Below are positions 1 to 6,671 of a stretch of 14,703 bases of DNA, piece after piece. Each line of letters opens with the position of its first letter. Within the stretch, counting starts at the first letter, position 1. Origin of the DNA: Bacillota bacterium (GTDB lineage Bacteria > Bacillota > Clostridia > Oscillospirales > Acutalibacteraceae). Position numbers and translations under genes: made by a program. The stretch spans positions 1 through 14,703 of the forward strand of contig JAEXDU010000201.1 in NCBI GenBank assembly GCA_023401495.1, in the 5' to 3' direction. A model generated the notes under the pieces. The model was given only the letters and a program-made list of their open reading frames with translations. It did no database searches and was not told the origin of the DNA.

Positions 1-2
1 AT

Positions 3-266
3 GTGATTCAGGTTCCCGATATCGATGCCGTCATCGATAAAGGGCATGGCGTGTTGATGGAGAGAAAGGGGGTATCCGGCGAAACGGACAACCAGCGGTT
101 TGAGTTTCGTATGGAGATCAACAACCCCGCCCTGACATCGCAGATTATGGTTGCGTGCGCCAGAGCCGCAATGCGCCAGCAGCCCGGCGCTTATACCATG
201 ATCGAGATTCCGGTGATTGATCTGCTGCCAGGCAGCCGCGAAGGTGCGATCGCCGCTTTGGTCTAA
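3..266 (+). CDS. ord: C-terminal end of a probable 2,4-diaminopentanoate dehydrogenase (5' end outside window)
   Basis: The frame is open from the left edge and stops with TAA at 264-266, so this is the last 87 or so residues of a longer protein; the GTG at position 3 is only the first possible codon and not a real start. The visible part contains KGVSG, then INNPALTSQ, a CARAAM helix, and GAYTMIEIPVIDLL near the end. This is the C-terminal layout of the Ddh/DapB-like NAD(P)-dependent amino-acid dehydrogenases. The PGAYTMIEIP ending fits the 2,4-diaminopentanoate dehydrogenase of clostridial ornithine fermentation better than meso-diaminopimelate dehydrogenase, whose usual ending has GAKTVFDI or GAFTVLEV. 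No other ornithine-fermentation gene is visible on this side. The family call is fairly secure; the exact substrate is an inference from memory of the family. Confidence 0.6.
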   Translation: MIQVPDIDAVIDKGHGVLMERKGVSGETDNQRFEFRMEINNPALTSQIMVACARAAMRQQPGAYTMIEIPVIDLLPGSREGAIAALV

Positions 267-285
267 AAAATTCGGAACCCAATCG

Positions 286-318
286 CCGGGCGGCTGTTTT
301 AGAGCCCGCCCGGTTTGG
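286..318 (+). terminator. Probable terminator of the dehydrogenase gene
   Basis: A 7-bp GC-rich stem (CCGGGCG 286-292, CGCCCGG 307-313), extended by GCT/AGC with one bulged base, lies 20 nt after the stop codon. Only a short T run (TTT) follows, so termination strength is uncertain. Confidence 0.6.
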
Positions 319-369
319 CATTCTCCCAAAACAGGATGATATAGAGACAATATGATCTTATGCAAATAC

Positions 370-410
370 AGCGATTTCTTTCTCCGCCGCAGACGGAGAA
401 AGAAATCGCT
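370..410. repeat. Long perfect palindromic hairpin
   Basis: AGCGATTTCTTTCTCCG (370-386) and its exact reverse complement (394-410) form a 17-bp perfect stem with a 7-nt loop. No T run follows on either strand, so a plain intrinsic terminator is not well supported. A second mini-hairpin, CACTT-TAT-AAGTG, abuts it at 411-423. It could be a dispersed palindromic element or an RNA-processing structure. Confidence 0.6.
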
Positions 411-434
411 CACTTTATAAGTGGCTTATTCATT

Positions 435-440
435 TATAAT
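435..440 (+). promoter_or_regulatory. Candidate -10 element for the glycosyltransferase gene
   Basis: A perfect TATAAT stands 78 nt before the glycosyltransferase start. The -35 position (412-417, ACTTTA) is poor and overlaps the small hairpin, so this is a weak call based on the -10 alone. Confidence 0.3.
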
Positions 441-517
441 GTCAATTCCTCTTCGGCACTCTCCCCAAAGCAGGGTCATATACTATCAGAAGGAGATGAT
501 CTTGAATAAGGGGGAGA

Positions 518-1621
518 ATGCGATTGGGCCAATATAAGATTTGTGTATACGCAATCAGTAAAAATGAGGAAAAGTTTGTCGACCGCTGGATGGATTCCGT
601 CGGCGAAGCCGATCTGGTCATTGTGGTCGATACCGGCTCCATAGACCGCACGGTCGAAAAGCTTCGGGAGCGCGGCGCGACGGTCTATGAAGAGAAAATT
701 GTTCCCTGGCGGTTTGATGAGGCGCGGAACCGCGCGCTCAGCCATGTTCCCGACGACGTAGACATCTGTGTGTCGATCGATCTGGATGAAATCCATGAGC
801 CCGGGTGGACAGCGGTTCTGGAATCTGCCTGGAGCCCGGAGTATACCCGCGCAAAATACCCGTATATCTGGAATCATCGTTCCGACGGTATGCCCGATCA
901 AAAATACCAGAGAGAAAAGATTCACCGGCGGCATGATTTCCACTGGATTCGCCCTGTACATGAGATTTTGGAATACACCGGGGAAGGCGGAGAAAACGAG
1001 ATATGGATCGAGGAGCTCGTTCTTCATCATTACCCGGACGTTTCAAAGCCCAGAAGCCAGTATCTGCCCTTGCTGGAGCTTTCGGTAAAGGAAAACCCGT
1101 CTGATGACAGGGCCATGTTCTGGCTTGGCCGGGAGTATCTGTATTACCAGAAATATGATTCTGCAATTGAAACGCTGAAACAGTATTTAAAGCTTCCGGC
1201 GGCAAGATGGGGCGAAGAGAGAAGCGCCGCCATGCGGTTTATCGCGCAGAGCTATGAAAAATTGCAGGATGGCAAGGCGGCCGTGACATGGCTGTTCCGC
1301 GCGATTGAGGAATGCCCGACGGTGCGTGAGCCTTATCTGGCTTTCGCCAGACTGGCCTATGAGGAGAAAAACTGGCCGCTGGTATATACCATGGTGCGGT
1401 CGGCGCTGGCGATCACGCAAAAGAGCGGCAGCTACCTGATGGAGCCGGAATGCTGGGGAGCGGAGCTGTACGATCTGGGGGCGGTTTCCGCCTATTATCT
1501 GGGCCTGTATGGGAAGGCGGAGGATCACGCGGAAAAGGCCTGCAGCATGCGGCCTGCGGACGAACGCCTGAAATCCAATCTGGAATTGATCCGCCAAAGG
1601 GTACAGGAGCAGGCTGATTAA
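518..1621 (+). CDS. Family 2 glycosyltransferase with C-terminal TPR repeats
   Basis: An inverting GT2-type enzyme expected to move a sugar from a nucleotide-sugar donor to an unknown acceptor in the cytoplasm. The N-terminal GT-A domain shows SKNEEKF (residues 14-20), VVDTGS (36-41), and a DLDE metal-binding motif (88-91) in place of the usual DxD; WIRPVHEIL (143-151) and a following His pair (170-171) complete the domain. From about residue 193 to the end there are helical TPR-like units (for example FWLGREYLYY and a second unit near AMRFIAQSYEKL). This two-part layout is that of SunS-type and related protein or peptide glycosyltransferases, so a protein acceptor is possible but not shown. 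The ATG at 518 is only 1 nt from the GGGGGAG site (510-516); the in-frame TTG at 524 has a 7-nt spacing and may be the true start, giving 365 residues. No signal peptide or membrane segment is seen. Confidence 0.85.
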   Translation: MRLGQYKICVYAISKNEEKFVDRWMDSVGEADLVIVVDTGSIDRTVEKLRERGATVYEEKIVPWRFDEARNRALSHVPDDVDICVSIDLDEIHEPGWTAVLESAWSPEYTRAKYPYIWNHRSDGMPDQKYQREKIHRRHDFHWIRPVHEILEYTGEGGENEIWIEELVLHHYPDVSKPRSQYLPLLELSVKENPSDDRAMFWLGREYLYYQKYDSAIETLKQYLKLPAARWGEERSAAMRFIAQSYEKLQDGKAAVTWLFRAIEECPTVREPYLAFARLAYEEKNWPLVYTMVRSALAITQKSGSYLMEPECWGAELYDLGAVSAYYLGLYGKAEDHAEKACSMRPADERLKSNLELIRQRVQEQAD

Positions 1622-1853
1622 ACTTTTAGAAAATCTTTTTGAAATGATTACGTGATCTGGTTGCGGGAATGCCGCAGGTGTGATATAAAGAAAGAAACAA
1701 ATCACTGTTCGCGCGGACTGCCATAAGGGCGTGCCCGCTTTTCCCATAAAACAGATGCCGTCCGTGTTGTTTCCGAACAGCATCAAAGGCTTTTTGAAGA
1801 ATGATCTGTAAGTGCAACAGAACGGCAGGGCAGTGAAAAGGAGTGATTCAGGC

Positions 1854-2351
1854 ATGAACAGTACGCAGCAGGTTGCGGTCAAAATGATCGACTATTACGC
1901 CGGTGACCCAAAACGGATTCAGCACTTCATTAAGGTGTATCATTTTGCCAAACTGATTGGAGAAATGGAGCACATTGATCCCGATATGCAGGAAATCCTT
2001 GAGGTAACGGCCCTGGTGCACGATATTGGGATTAAAAACAGCGAGGAAAAATACCACAGCAGCTCAGGAAAGTATCAGGAGCTTGAGGGCCCGCCGGAGG
2101 CCGAGGCACTTTTAAGGCCGCTCGGTTATCCGGAGCCGTTTGTAGACCGTGTATGCTGGCTGGTAGGGCATCATCATACTTACGGCAATATTCAGCAGAT
2201 GGATCACCAGATTCTGGTGGAGGCGGATTTTCTGGTAAACGCCTATGAGGATGCGCTGAGCGAACAGGCGATCCGCAACGTTCTGTCAACCCTGTTCCGC
2301 ACAGAAACCGGGAAGCAATTGCTGAAAACGATGTTTTTGAAGGATGAATAA
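1854..2351 (+). CDS. HD-domain phosphohydrolase
   Basis: A 165-residue soluble protein made almost entirely of one HD domain. The metal-binding pattern is visible: H30 in KVYHFAK, the HD pair at 56-57 in ALVHDIG, histidines in VGHHHTY (106-108), and D125 in VEADFLVNA. Families with this fold hydrolyse phosphate esters of nucleotides or related compounds; the substrate here cannot be read from sequence. An upstream in-frame codon at 1812 is open, but the ATG at 1854 is preferred because AAAAGGAG (1836-1843) stands 10 nt before it. It lies 232 nt after the glycosyltransferase in the same direction and ends just before a strong terminator, so it may be the last gene of that transcript or have its own promoter. 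No clear promoter is seen in the gap. Confidence 0.85.
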   Translation: MNSTQQVAVKMIDYYAGDPKRIQHFIKVYHFAKLIGEMEHIDPDMQEILEVTALVHDIGIKNSEEKYHSSSGKYQELEGPPEAEALLRPLGYPEPFVDRVCWLVGHHHTYGNIQQMDHQILVEADFLVNAYEDALSEQAIRNVLSTLFRTETGKQLLKTMFLKDE

Positions 2352-2363
2352 CGTGTTCCCATA

Positions 2364-2405
2364 AAAAAGCTGTGGCGGCCTCATGAATGGCCGCCACAGC
2401 TTTTT
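2364..2405. terminator. Bidirectional intrinsic terminator between the HD and ferredoxin genes
   Basis: A 17-bp perfect stem including the A and T runs (2364-2380 and 2389-2405; core GCTGTGGCGGCC) with an 8-nt loop ends in TTTTT on the plus strand and also on the minus strand. It lies 12 nt after the HD gene and 8 nt after the ferredoxin stop, serving both convergent genes. Confidence 0.92.
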
Positions 2406-2413
2406 CAGAAAAC

Positions 2414-2602
2414 TTAATCTACTGTGATAACGGAAACAGGACACCCTTCCTGCGCTTCAACGGCTGTTGCCTCTGCGCTCTCCGGAACATCCTCCTGATA
2501 AACCTCTGCTACGCCGTCGTCTGCCATGCGAAATACTTCTGGACAGGTTTCTGCACAGAGTCCGCAGGAAATACAACCCGATCTGTCAAGCATTGCCTTC
2601 AT
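2414..2602 (-). CDS. Single-cluster [4Fe-4S] ferredoxin
   Basis: A 62-residue low-potential electron carrier of the monocluster ferredoxin type. Cluster ligands are expected at C10, C13 and C16 (CISCGLC) and C54 in the EGCPV motif near the C-terminus. A further cysteine, C20 before P21, matches the extra cysteine in the Thermotoga-type ferredoxin, but the partner cysteine that forms a disulphide with it there is absent here. The protein is acidic between residues 28 and 52, as usual for ferredoxins. The start ATG at 2602 is chosen because AAAGGA stands 8 nt upstream; an ATG at 2611 and a longer open frame to 2659 lack this spacing. It is a single gene ending at the shared terminator. The redox partner is not indicated by its neighbours. 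Confidence 0.92.
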   Translation of the reverse strand: MKAMLDRSGCISCGLCAETCPEVFRMADDGVAEVYQEDVPESAEATAVEAQEGCPVSVITVD

Positions 2603-2803
2603 AAAGTACATCCTTTCTTTTTGTGATATCACTTGAAATTCTTTCCTTTTCAGCCTCAATAAATACCAGGCTGCTTTTATTTTACTGCCAAGTTGTTAAA
2701 TTTACCAGATACTCTGCAAATATTTTCTTTTTGTATGGAAAAATCATACGATACAGAGCTTTCTCTGAAACATAGGAGAAGAGTGCGTGAAGCTAAAATA
2801 CCT

Positions 2804-2860
2804 CATAATAACCTTACGGTTCAATCCAAAGCTTTAGGCGCTTGAGAGAGTTGAACCATC
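2804..2860 (+). repeat. Dispersed repeat, diverged copy A (others at 10936 and 11059)
   Basis: CATAATAACCTTACGG (2804-2819), a central AAAGCTTT, and GGCGCTTGAGAGAG align with copy B at 10936-10990, which has ATAATAACCTCACGG, GAGCTTTC and ACGCCTGAGAGA in the same order. In this copy GGTTCAA and TTGAACC can close a 7-bp outer stem. The copy is about 8 kb from the others, so the element is dispersed. Confidence 0.55.
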
Positions 2861-2911
2861 GGTCGAATGATTCTGCTGTCGATTATCTGTGCTAATATCT
2901 TCCTGTAAATT

Positions 2912-2922
2912 TGTGGTATAAT
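2912..2922 (+). promoter_or_regulatory. Extended -10 promoter for corA
   Basis: TGGTATAAT (2914-2922) is a perfect extended -10 with no good -35 at the expected distance, which is acceptable for extended -10 promoters. It would start RNA near 2929, leaving a leader of about 155 nt before corA. Confidence 0.5.
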
Positions 2923-3083
2923 AGCGATAACAGAACTTTGCTCATCGCTTGCGGGAAAAAGAGCAAAATTCAAAAACGAGATCGCAGTTCGAAAGAATAA
3001 ATCCATTCACAGTGCGATGAACAGGACAGAATAAAGTAAGAGTGAGCACATAAGAAGAATGAAAACAGGAGGAATTTGTTCCA

Positions 3084-4103
3084 ATGGAGCGGGAAAAAAG
3101 CTTGGGAGAACCCGAAGAATGGCCGTCGATCGAGATTTTTGATTACAGTACAGATGTCTGTGATATTTTCCTTTGGGATTTTTCATCCTCGCCGTGGCTG
3201 GATTCGCTGGCCGATATTGCTGAAAAACACGTGCGGTGGATCAATGTGGATGGTCCCTGCAGCGAAGAGCTATTGAATGAGATCGGAACTGTGTTTCATA
3301 TTCACCCGCTGGTCATTCACAATCTGCGCAATCAGTTTCAGCGGGCTAAGGTGGAAGAGTACGACGGGTTTCTTTCCGTCGTGACGAAAATGATTTATTT
3401 TACCGGTGACACTCTGACGGTAGAGCACACCAATATTCTGCTTGGGCACAATTATGTCCTTACCTTTGGGGATACCAAAGGGGATGTGTTCGAGAGCATC
3501 CGCAGGCGCATTCAGGCCGATGCGCGTGTGCGCTCCATGGGGGCGGATCATCTGGTCTATCTGCTGCTGGATGCTATCGTTGACGGCTATTTCGACGTGC
3601 TCGAAACGGTCGGCGGGCAGATCGACGATCTGGAAGACAGCATCATGGAACAAACCACAAAGCAGCATCTGCTGCAAATCCGCGCGATCAAGAAAAATCT
3701 GCTGCGTGTCAACCGGCATATCTGGCCGCTGCGCAATGTTGCCTCGCTGATGGACAAGGAGTCGAGCGAGCTGATTCATCCCGAAACGGAACCGTACCTG
3801 CGGGATGTTTACAATCATATTGTGCAGGCCATCGATTCTACCGAAACTTACCGCGATCTGCTGTCCGGCCTGGCCGACCTGCATTTTTCTAACATCAGCT
3901 ACCGGATGAACGAAATCATGAAGGTGCTGACCATCATCTCCACCATTTTTATCCCGCTCACTTTTATTGTGGGCGTGTACGGGATGAATTTTAAATATAT
4001 GCCCGAACTGAACCAGACGTGGGGGTATCCTGTTGTTTGGGCAGTGATGGCCGCCGTCAGTATTGTGATGATCCTATTTTTCAAGAAGAAAAAATGGTTT
4101 TGA
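3084..4103 (+). CDS. corA: CorA-family magnesium/divalent cation transporter
   Basis: A 339-residue member of the 2-TM-GxN family, which forms pentameric channels for Mg2+ (sometimes Co2+ or Ni2+) in the cell membrane. The long N-terminal cytoplasmic domain (about 1-275) has the expected mixed fold and the helical stalk (for example ETVGGQIDDLEDSI and QIRAIKKNLLRVNRHIWPLR). Two membrane segments lie near 279-299 and 317-334, joined by a loop that starts with the signature YGMNF (GMN at 300-302). The tail ends in KKKKWF, the basic C-terminus typical of CorA. AGGAGG (3067-3072) precedes the ATG by 11 nt. The gene is alone on its transcript, with a probable terminator 144 nt downstream. A magnesium M-box riboswitch was looked for and not recognised, but the leader has other complementary segments. 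Confidence 0.95.
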   Translation: MEREKSLGEPEEWPSIEIFDYSTDVCDIFLWDFSSSPWLDSLADIAEKHVRWINVDGPCSEELLNEIGTVFHIHPLVIHNLRNQFQRAKVEEYDGFLSVVTKMIYFTGDTLTVEHTNILLGHNYVLTFGDTKGDVFESIRRRIQADARVRSMGADHLVYLLLDAIVDGYFDVLETVGGQIDDLEDSIMEQTTKQHLLQIRAIKKNLLRVNRHIWPLRNVASLMDKESSELIHPETEPYLRDVYNHIVQAIDSTETYRDLLSGLADLHFSNISYRMNEIMKVLTIISTIFIPLTFIVGVYGMNFKYMPELNQTWGYPVVWAVMAAVSIVMILFFKKKKWF

Positions 4104-4439
4104 ATTTGAGTTGGTTGTGCTTTGCAGATGCCGTTCTTTCGGCTTGAAAAGAAGCCGGCTGGTATGAAAGTAAATCCAGAAAACTTCTTTTGCCTATCCG
4201 GCGATTTTCTATTTGTGAGATGCGTATCATCAGTTTCAGATAAAACAAAAGCCGCATGATCTTTTGATCATGCGGCTTTTTCTGGAGAGAGCAAGAGATG
4301 CACCTGAAAACAAAAACACAGGTTCCACGCGGCAAAACGGAAATTCGCTGCTATAAAAAGGTCCGGGAATCCGGAAAGCAGAATCGTCCAGCAGGCCAAA
4401 GGGAAAGATGGCATACCGAGTATCAGAATGAGCACTTCT
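4104..4439. other. Intergenic region between corA and the convergent methyltransferase gene
   Basis: No gene is convincing. A strong terminator sits at 4247-4281. A minus-strand open frame starting at TTG 4450 and ending at 4268 is hydrophobic but runs into the terminator stem and has no ribosome binding site; it is not called. Confidence 0.6.
4247..4281. terminator. Intrinsic terminator downstream of corA (bidirectional)
   Basis: AAAAGCCGCATGATC (4247-4261) pairs perfectly with 4266-4280 around a TTTT loop and ends in TTTTT. The A run on the left arm lets it also stop transcripts from the methyltransferase gene on the minus strand. Confidence 0.9.
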
Positions 4440-5261
4440 TCAGTCGGCAAATTTTACGTGAACGAACTTCATCATTCCAGCCCTGTCCATCAATGCCATC
4501 TGCGCGCGTATTTTCAAGCCATCCGTATAGGTAAGTCCCTTAAAGTACGGCTCAAGGCTCACTTCACGAATCGCCGTGGACCAGCTTCGTATGGCCGTGG
4601 CATCGTTCACATAGAAGTACATCTGCGCGCCTTTGTTCCCGGTTTTCTGTACCATTTCATTAGACTTTTCCACGGCGGTTTTCGATTCCGCGTCAAAGTA
4701 TATTTCGCCCCCGGGAAATCGGCGTGCCATGGAGGAGAAGATGGCTTTCAGCTGCTCTTCCTTGAAATAGTAGAAGACACCGCCCGAAATAAACAGAATT
4801 CCGTTGTCCTTATCGAAGTGGATATTATCAAACCACGACTCGTCAAAGAACGACTTGGGAATGCAGGTGCTCCGTTCCGTATCGGGCAGCAGCGTTTTGC
4901 GGTACGCAATCGAATCGGGCAGATCAAGATTGTACCAATGTATGCTGCCGTTATCTACACGGGAAAATCCGGTATCCAGCCCCGCCCCTATGTTGACAAT
5001 GGTGCCCTTTGGGTGCTTTTCCATAAAACGGCGAACGGCGTCATCCATTTTCCGTGCGCGGACAATATAGCAAAGTCCGCTGAAATCGCCGAAGGTCTTT
5101 TCAATGCCGGAAAAATCAAACGAATGCTTTCGTATGATTTCCATTGCGTCTTTGTCCTGAAGAATGTTCGGATATTTTGCGCTGTATTTAGCGCGGCCCC
5201 ATAGGGGAATCAGCATGGTTCCTTGTACAGACTGCGAATCCAGGGGCGCAGGATGGCTCAT
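4440..5261 (-). CDS. Class I SAM-dependent methyltransferase, leucine carboxyl methyltransferase (LCM/TcmP-like) family
   Basis: A 273-residue methyltransferase that uses S-adenosylmethionine. Motif I is seen as VNIGAGLDTGFSR (89-101), with the LDT signature of the LCM family, and the acidic motif II as NLDLPD (111-116) after strand IHWY. A later segment around FISGGVFYYF fits the motif following strand 4. The first 80 residues, with LIPLWGRAKYS and the helix before RARKMDDAV, are the family's N-terminal lid. Family members methylate carboxyl or hydroxyl groups of proteins or small polyketides; the substrate here is unknown and neighbours give no hint. AAAGGAG lies upstream of the ATG at 5261 with normal spacing. 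A dyad in the promoter region suggests control by a repressor. The gene stands alone between AT-rich DNA and the corA terminator. Confidence 0.85.
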   Translation of the reverse strand: MSHPAPLDSQSVQGTMLIPLWGRAKYSAKYPNILQDKDAMEIIRKHSFDFSGIEKTFGDFSGLCYIVRARKMDDAVRRFMEKHPKGTIVNIGAGLDTGFSRVDNGSIHWYNLDLPDSIAYRKTLLPDTERSTCIPKSFFDESWFDNIHFDKDNGILFISGGVFYYFKEEQLKAIFSSMARRFPGGEIYFDAESKTAVEKSNEMVQKTGNKGAQMYFYVNDATAIRSWSTAIREVSLEPYFKGLTYTDGLKIRAQMALMDRAGMMKFVHVKFAD

Positions 5262-5289
5262 AAACTCACTCCTTTAGGTATATTTGTAC

Positions 5290-5305
5290 GTTAGCATAAA
5301 CTAAC
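5290..5305. promoter_or_regulatory. Possible operator dyad upstream of the methyltransferase gene
   Basis: GTTAG-CATAAA-CTAAC is an inverted repeat centred about 36 nt before the methyltransferase start. TATACT on the minus strand lies just upstream of it, so a bound protein would sit near the start of transcription. No regulator gene is adjacent. Confidence 0.4.
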
Positions 5306-5508
5306 TTAAGTATATCACAAGATGAAAGGAAAGACTACAAAACAGCCGTATGAACTTTACATTCATGCGATTTGACAAGTTAGGTCATGAAAATGCAAGT
5401 TGGAAACATAAAAGAAAAAAGAGGGCTACATCTTGCCTATCACTACTACTGCTGAATATTTAGCGATGAAATATGCCGCATAATTACTACTTTCGCCGTA
5501 CATAAAAC

Positions 5509-6024
5509 CTAGGGCATTCCATATTGTATTATCCATTCCTCTCGTAGATGAGAGAGAATATGATTCAATTCTTCCTTTGAAAGCTGATAATCGGCCATAA
5601 TATCCGTTGTATCCGATTTGCCTAATAGGGCGCAGGCAACCTTCTTTTCCACACCTTTAAGCCGGGAAACAAATGAGGAAACCATTAACTGCATATCCCA
5701 GTCTGCCGCAGGAGCTTGAATAGTTGTAATAGCTTCTACAGTTGAACCATACCGGCCGATTTGTTTGTTAAGAGAAAAGAAGCATCCTTTTAACCGACTT
5801 TTTAGAAGATAGATTTTAAGTGCTTCGTGGATACAGCTGGTTACATATAATTCAAAATTCAAAATATCGCCCTTGTATGTAATATCTGCATACCATAGCG
5901 CAATCAAAGCAGTAGCATATAATTCAGCTTCACTCGCTTTTCCTCGAAAAACCATACATTCTCTTTTGATGGCTCTATCGAATTTTTTGCTTAATTTCTC
6001 AAAGAAAATGCTATAGCTATCCAT
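5509..6024 (-). CDS. Small sigma-70-like protein of unknown role
   Basis: A 171-residue protein that resembles a compact sigma factor. Residues about 30-77 look like region 2 (helical, with a YVTSCIHEALKIYLLKSR segment like the sigma region 2.2-2.4 helix), and residues about 118-163 look like region 4 with a helix-turn-helix (VEKKVACALLG, then ADYQLSKEELNHILSHL). The linker 80-117 is short. The gene begins 9 nt after the stop of the upstream gene and has no evident ribosome binding site, suggesting translation coupled to that gene. Small sigma-like proteins of this size occur in conjugative transposons and phage-like elements, but no integrase or transfer gene is present. Its codons are much more AT-rich than the flanking housekeeping genes. 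It could also be a sigma-derived DNA-binding protein with no polymerase role. Confidence 0.55.
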   Translation of the reverse strand: MDSYSIFFEKLSKKFDRAIKRECMVFRGKASEAELYATALIALWYADITYKGDILNFELYVTSCIHEALKIYLLKSRLKGCFFSLNKQIGRYGSTVEAITTIQAPAADWDMQLMVSSFVSRLKGVEKKVACALLGKSDTTDIMADYQLSKEELNHILSHLREEWIIQYGMP

Positions 6025-6033
6025 TTCTTATGT

Positions 6034-6453
6034 TTAAATAAGATCCGAAAGCTTTGACATTTTCTTTTTTGACGTTTTTCCTGGCAGCATTTTTGGAGGC
6101 TTCTTTTCTAAAACTCCTGTCCATATTTTCAGTTCGTCGTTCCAAGACATAGTATAAAAAGCGGGTAGTGAAATGCCAAGCTCCAATAACTTTTGGGCGA
6201 GTTCTTTTGCGTTGATGGAATTTGATTTTGGTATTGTAAAATGTCGCGGTTCTTCTGCATGCTTTTTAATGAGTACAATGCTGCCTTTTTTGTGAACGAG
6301 AAAGACCACTTTATCCCAGCCGATTTTAGCACGCAGATTTTTTGTCAATGAGATATATCCAGACGGATTCACATTAATACCCAGGCAATTCAGGCGGTTT
6401 TCTTCAGGCAAAATTAAATCAAATTGGGCCAAATCAATTTCAATGGAACTCAT
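6034..6453 (-). CDS. Hypothetical protein with an AbrB/MraZ-like segment
   Basis: A 139-residue protein not recognised by name. Residues 25-64 (GINVNPSGYISLTKNLR, then IGWDKVVFLVHKKGSIVLIKK) have the alternating strand pattern of AbrB/SpoVT/MraZ-type swapped-hairpin DNA-binding domains, in which a glycine turn is followed by I-x-L and a short helix. Residues 77-115 may form a second small domain (AKELAQKLLELGI, then a WNDELKIWTGVL strand pair), and the tail from 116 is basic (KKPPK, KTSKKKMSK). The start ATG at 6453 is chosen because AAAGGA stands 10 nt upstream; a longer frame to 6525 has no ribosome binding site. It is the first gene of a two-gene operon with the sigma-like gene, so a regulator/sigma pair is a fair inference. 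Confidence 0.5.
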   Translation of the reverse strand: MSSIEIDLAQFDLILPEENRLNCLGINVNPSGYISLTKNLRAKIGWDKVVFLVHKKGSIVLIKKHAEEPRHFTIPKSNSINAKELAQKLLELGISLPAFYTMSWNDELKIWTGVLEKKPPKMLPGKTSKKKMSKLSDLI

Positions 6454-6593
6454 ATTTTTTATTTCCTTTCGTGCTGCTCGATTAATTGCTGATAGATCGT
6501 AATCAGGGCAGCAGATGATAATCATCTGCTGATAACAAATTCATTACCTGCGATTCATTTTATCGGTTTTCAATGAAAGCCTATGGAAAGTTT

Positions 6594-6635
6594 TTTCTAT
6601 CTGTTATGAGTATGAGTCGATTAAAAAGATAGAAA
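6594..6635. repeat. Inverted repeat between the restriction gene and the AbrB-like gene
   Basis: TTTCTATCT (6594-6602) pairs perfectly with AGATAGAAA (6627-6635) across a 24-nt loop. It lies 37 nt beyond the restriction gene stop on the minus strand and could be its terminator, with T-rich sequence on the minus strand side, or part of the promoter region of the next operon. Confidence 0.4.
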
Positions 6636-6671
6636 GCGCTCTGTATGCGGATTTGAGTCGCAATTAAAACT

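Larger units (their letters stand above)
317..504. repeat. Imperfect direct repeat flanking the hairpin upstream of the glycosyltransferase gene
   Basis: Two diverged copies of about 45 nt are seen at 317-360 and 455-504. Both begin GGCA(T/C)TCTCCC, continue with a CAGG(A/G)T-rich middle part, and end in ATGATCTT. The second copy carries the sequence just before the glycosyltransferase start. The palindrome at 370-410 and a candidate promoter lie between them. Confidence 0.5.
2660..3083. other. Divergent intergenic region between ferredoxin and corA
   Basis: No coding frame is convincing here. The left part is AT-rich and should hold the ferredoxin promoter, though no good -35/-10 pair was found. 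A small hairpin CAGAG-CTTT-CTCTG lies near 2755. A repeat copy starts at 2804, and the right part (from 2914) carries the likely corA promoter and leader. Confidence 0.6.

Noticed and set aside
2923..3080. Magnesium M-box riboswitch before corA
   Set aside because: The conserved M-box segments were not recognised; only unrelated complementary segments are present.
4268..4450. Hydrophobic 60-codon minus-strand frame after the methyltransferase
   Set aside because: It starts at a TTG without a binding site and ends inside a strong terminator stem.
4428..5204. 258-codon plus-strand frame opposite the methyltransferase gene
   Set aside because: It is the mirror of a gene with clear SAM-binding motifs and a good ribosome binding site; the mirror frame shows no motif.
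5418..5482. Short plus-strand frame reading KKKEGYILPITTTAEYL and onwards, ending in TAA
   Set aside because: It looks protein-like but is only about 23 codons from the previous stop, with no start or binding site; perhaps a gene remnant, but this cannot be supported.
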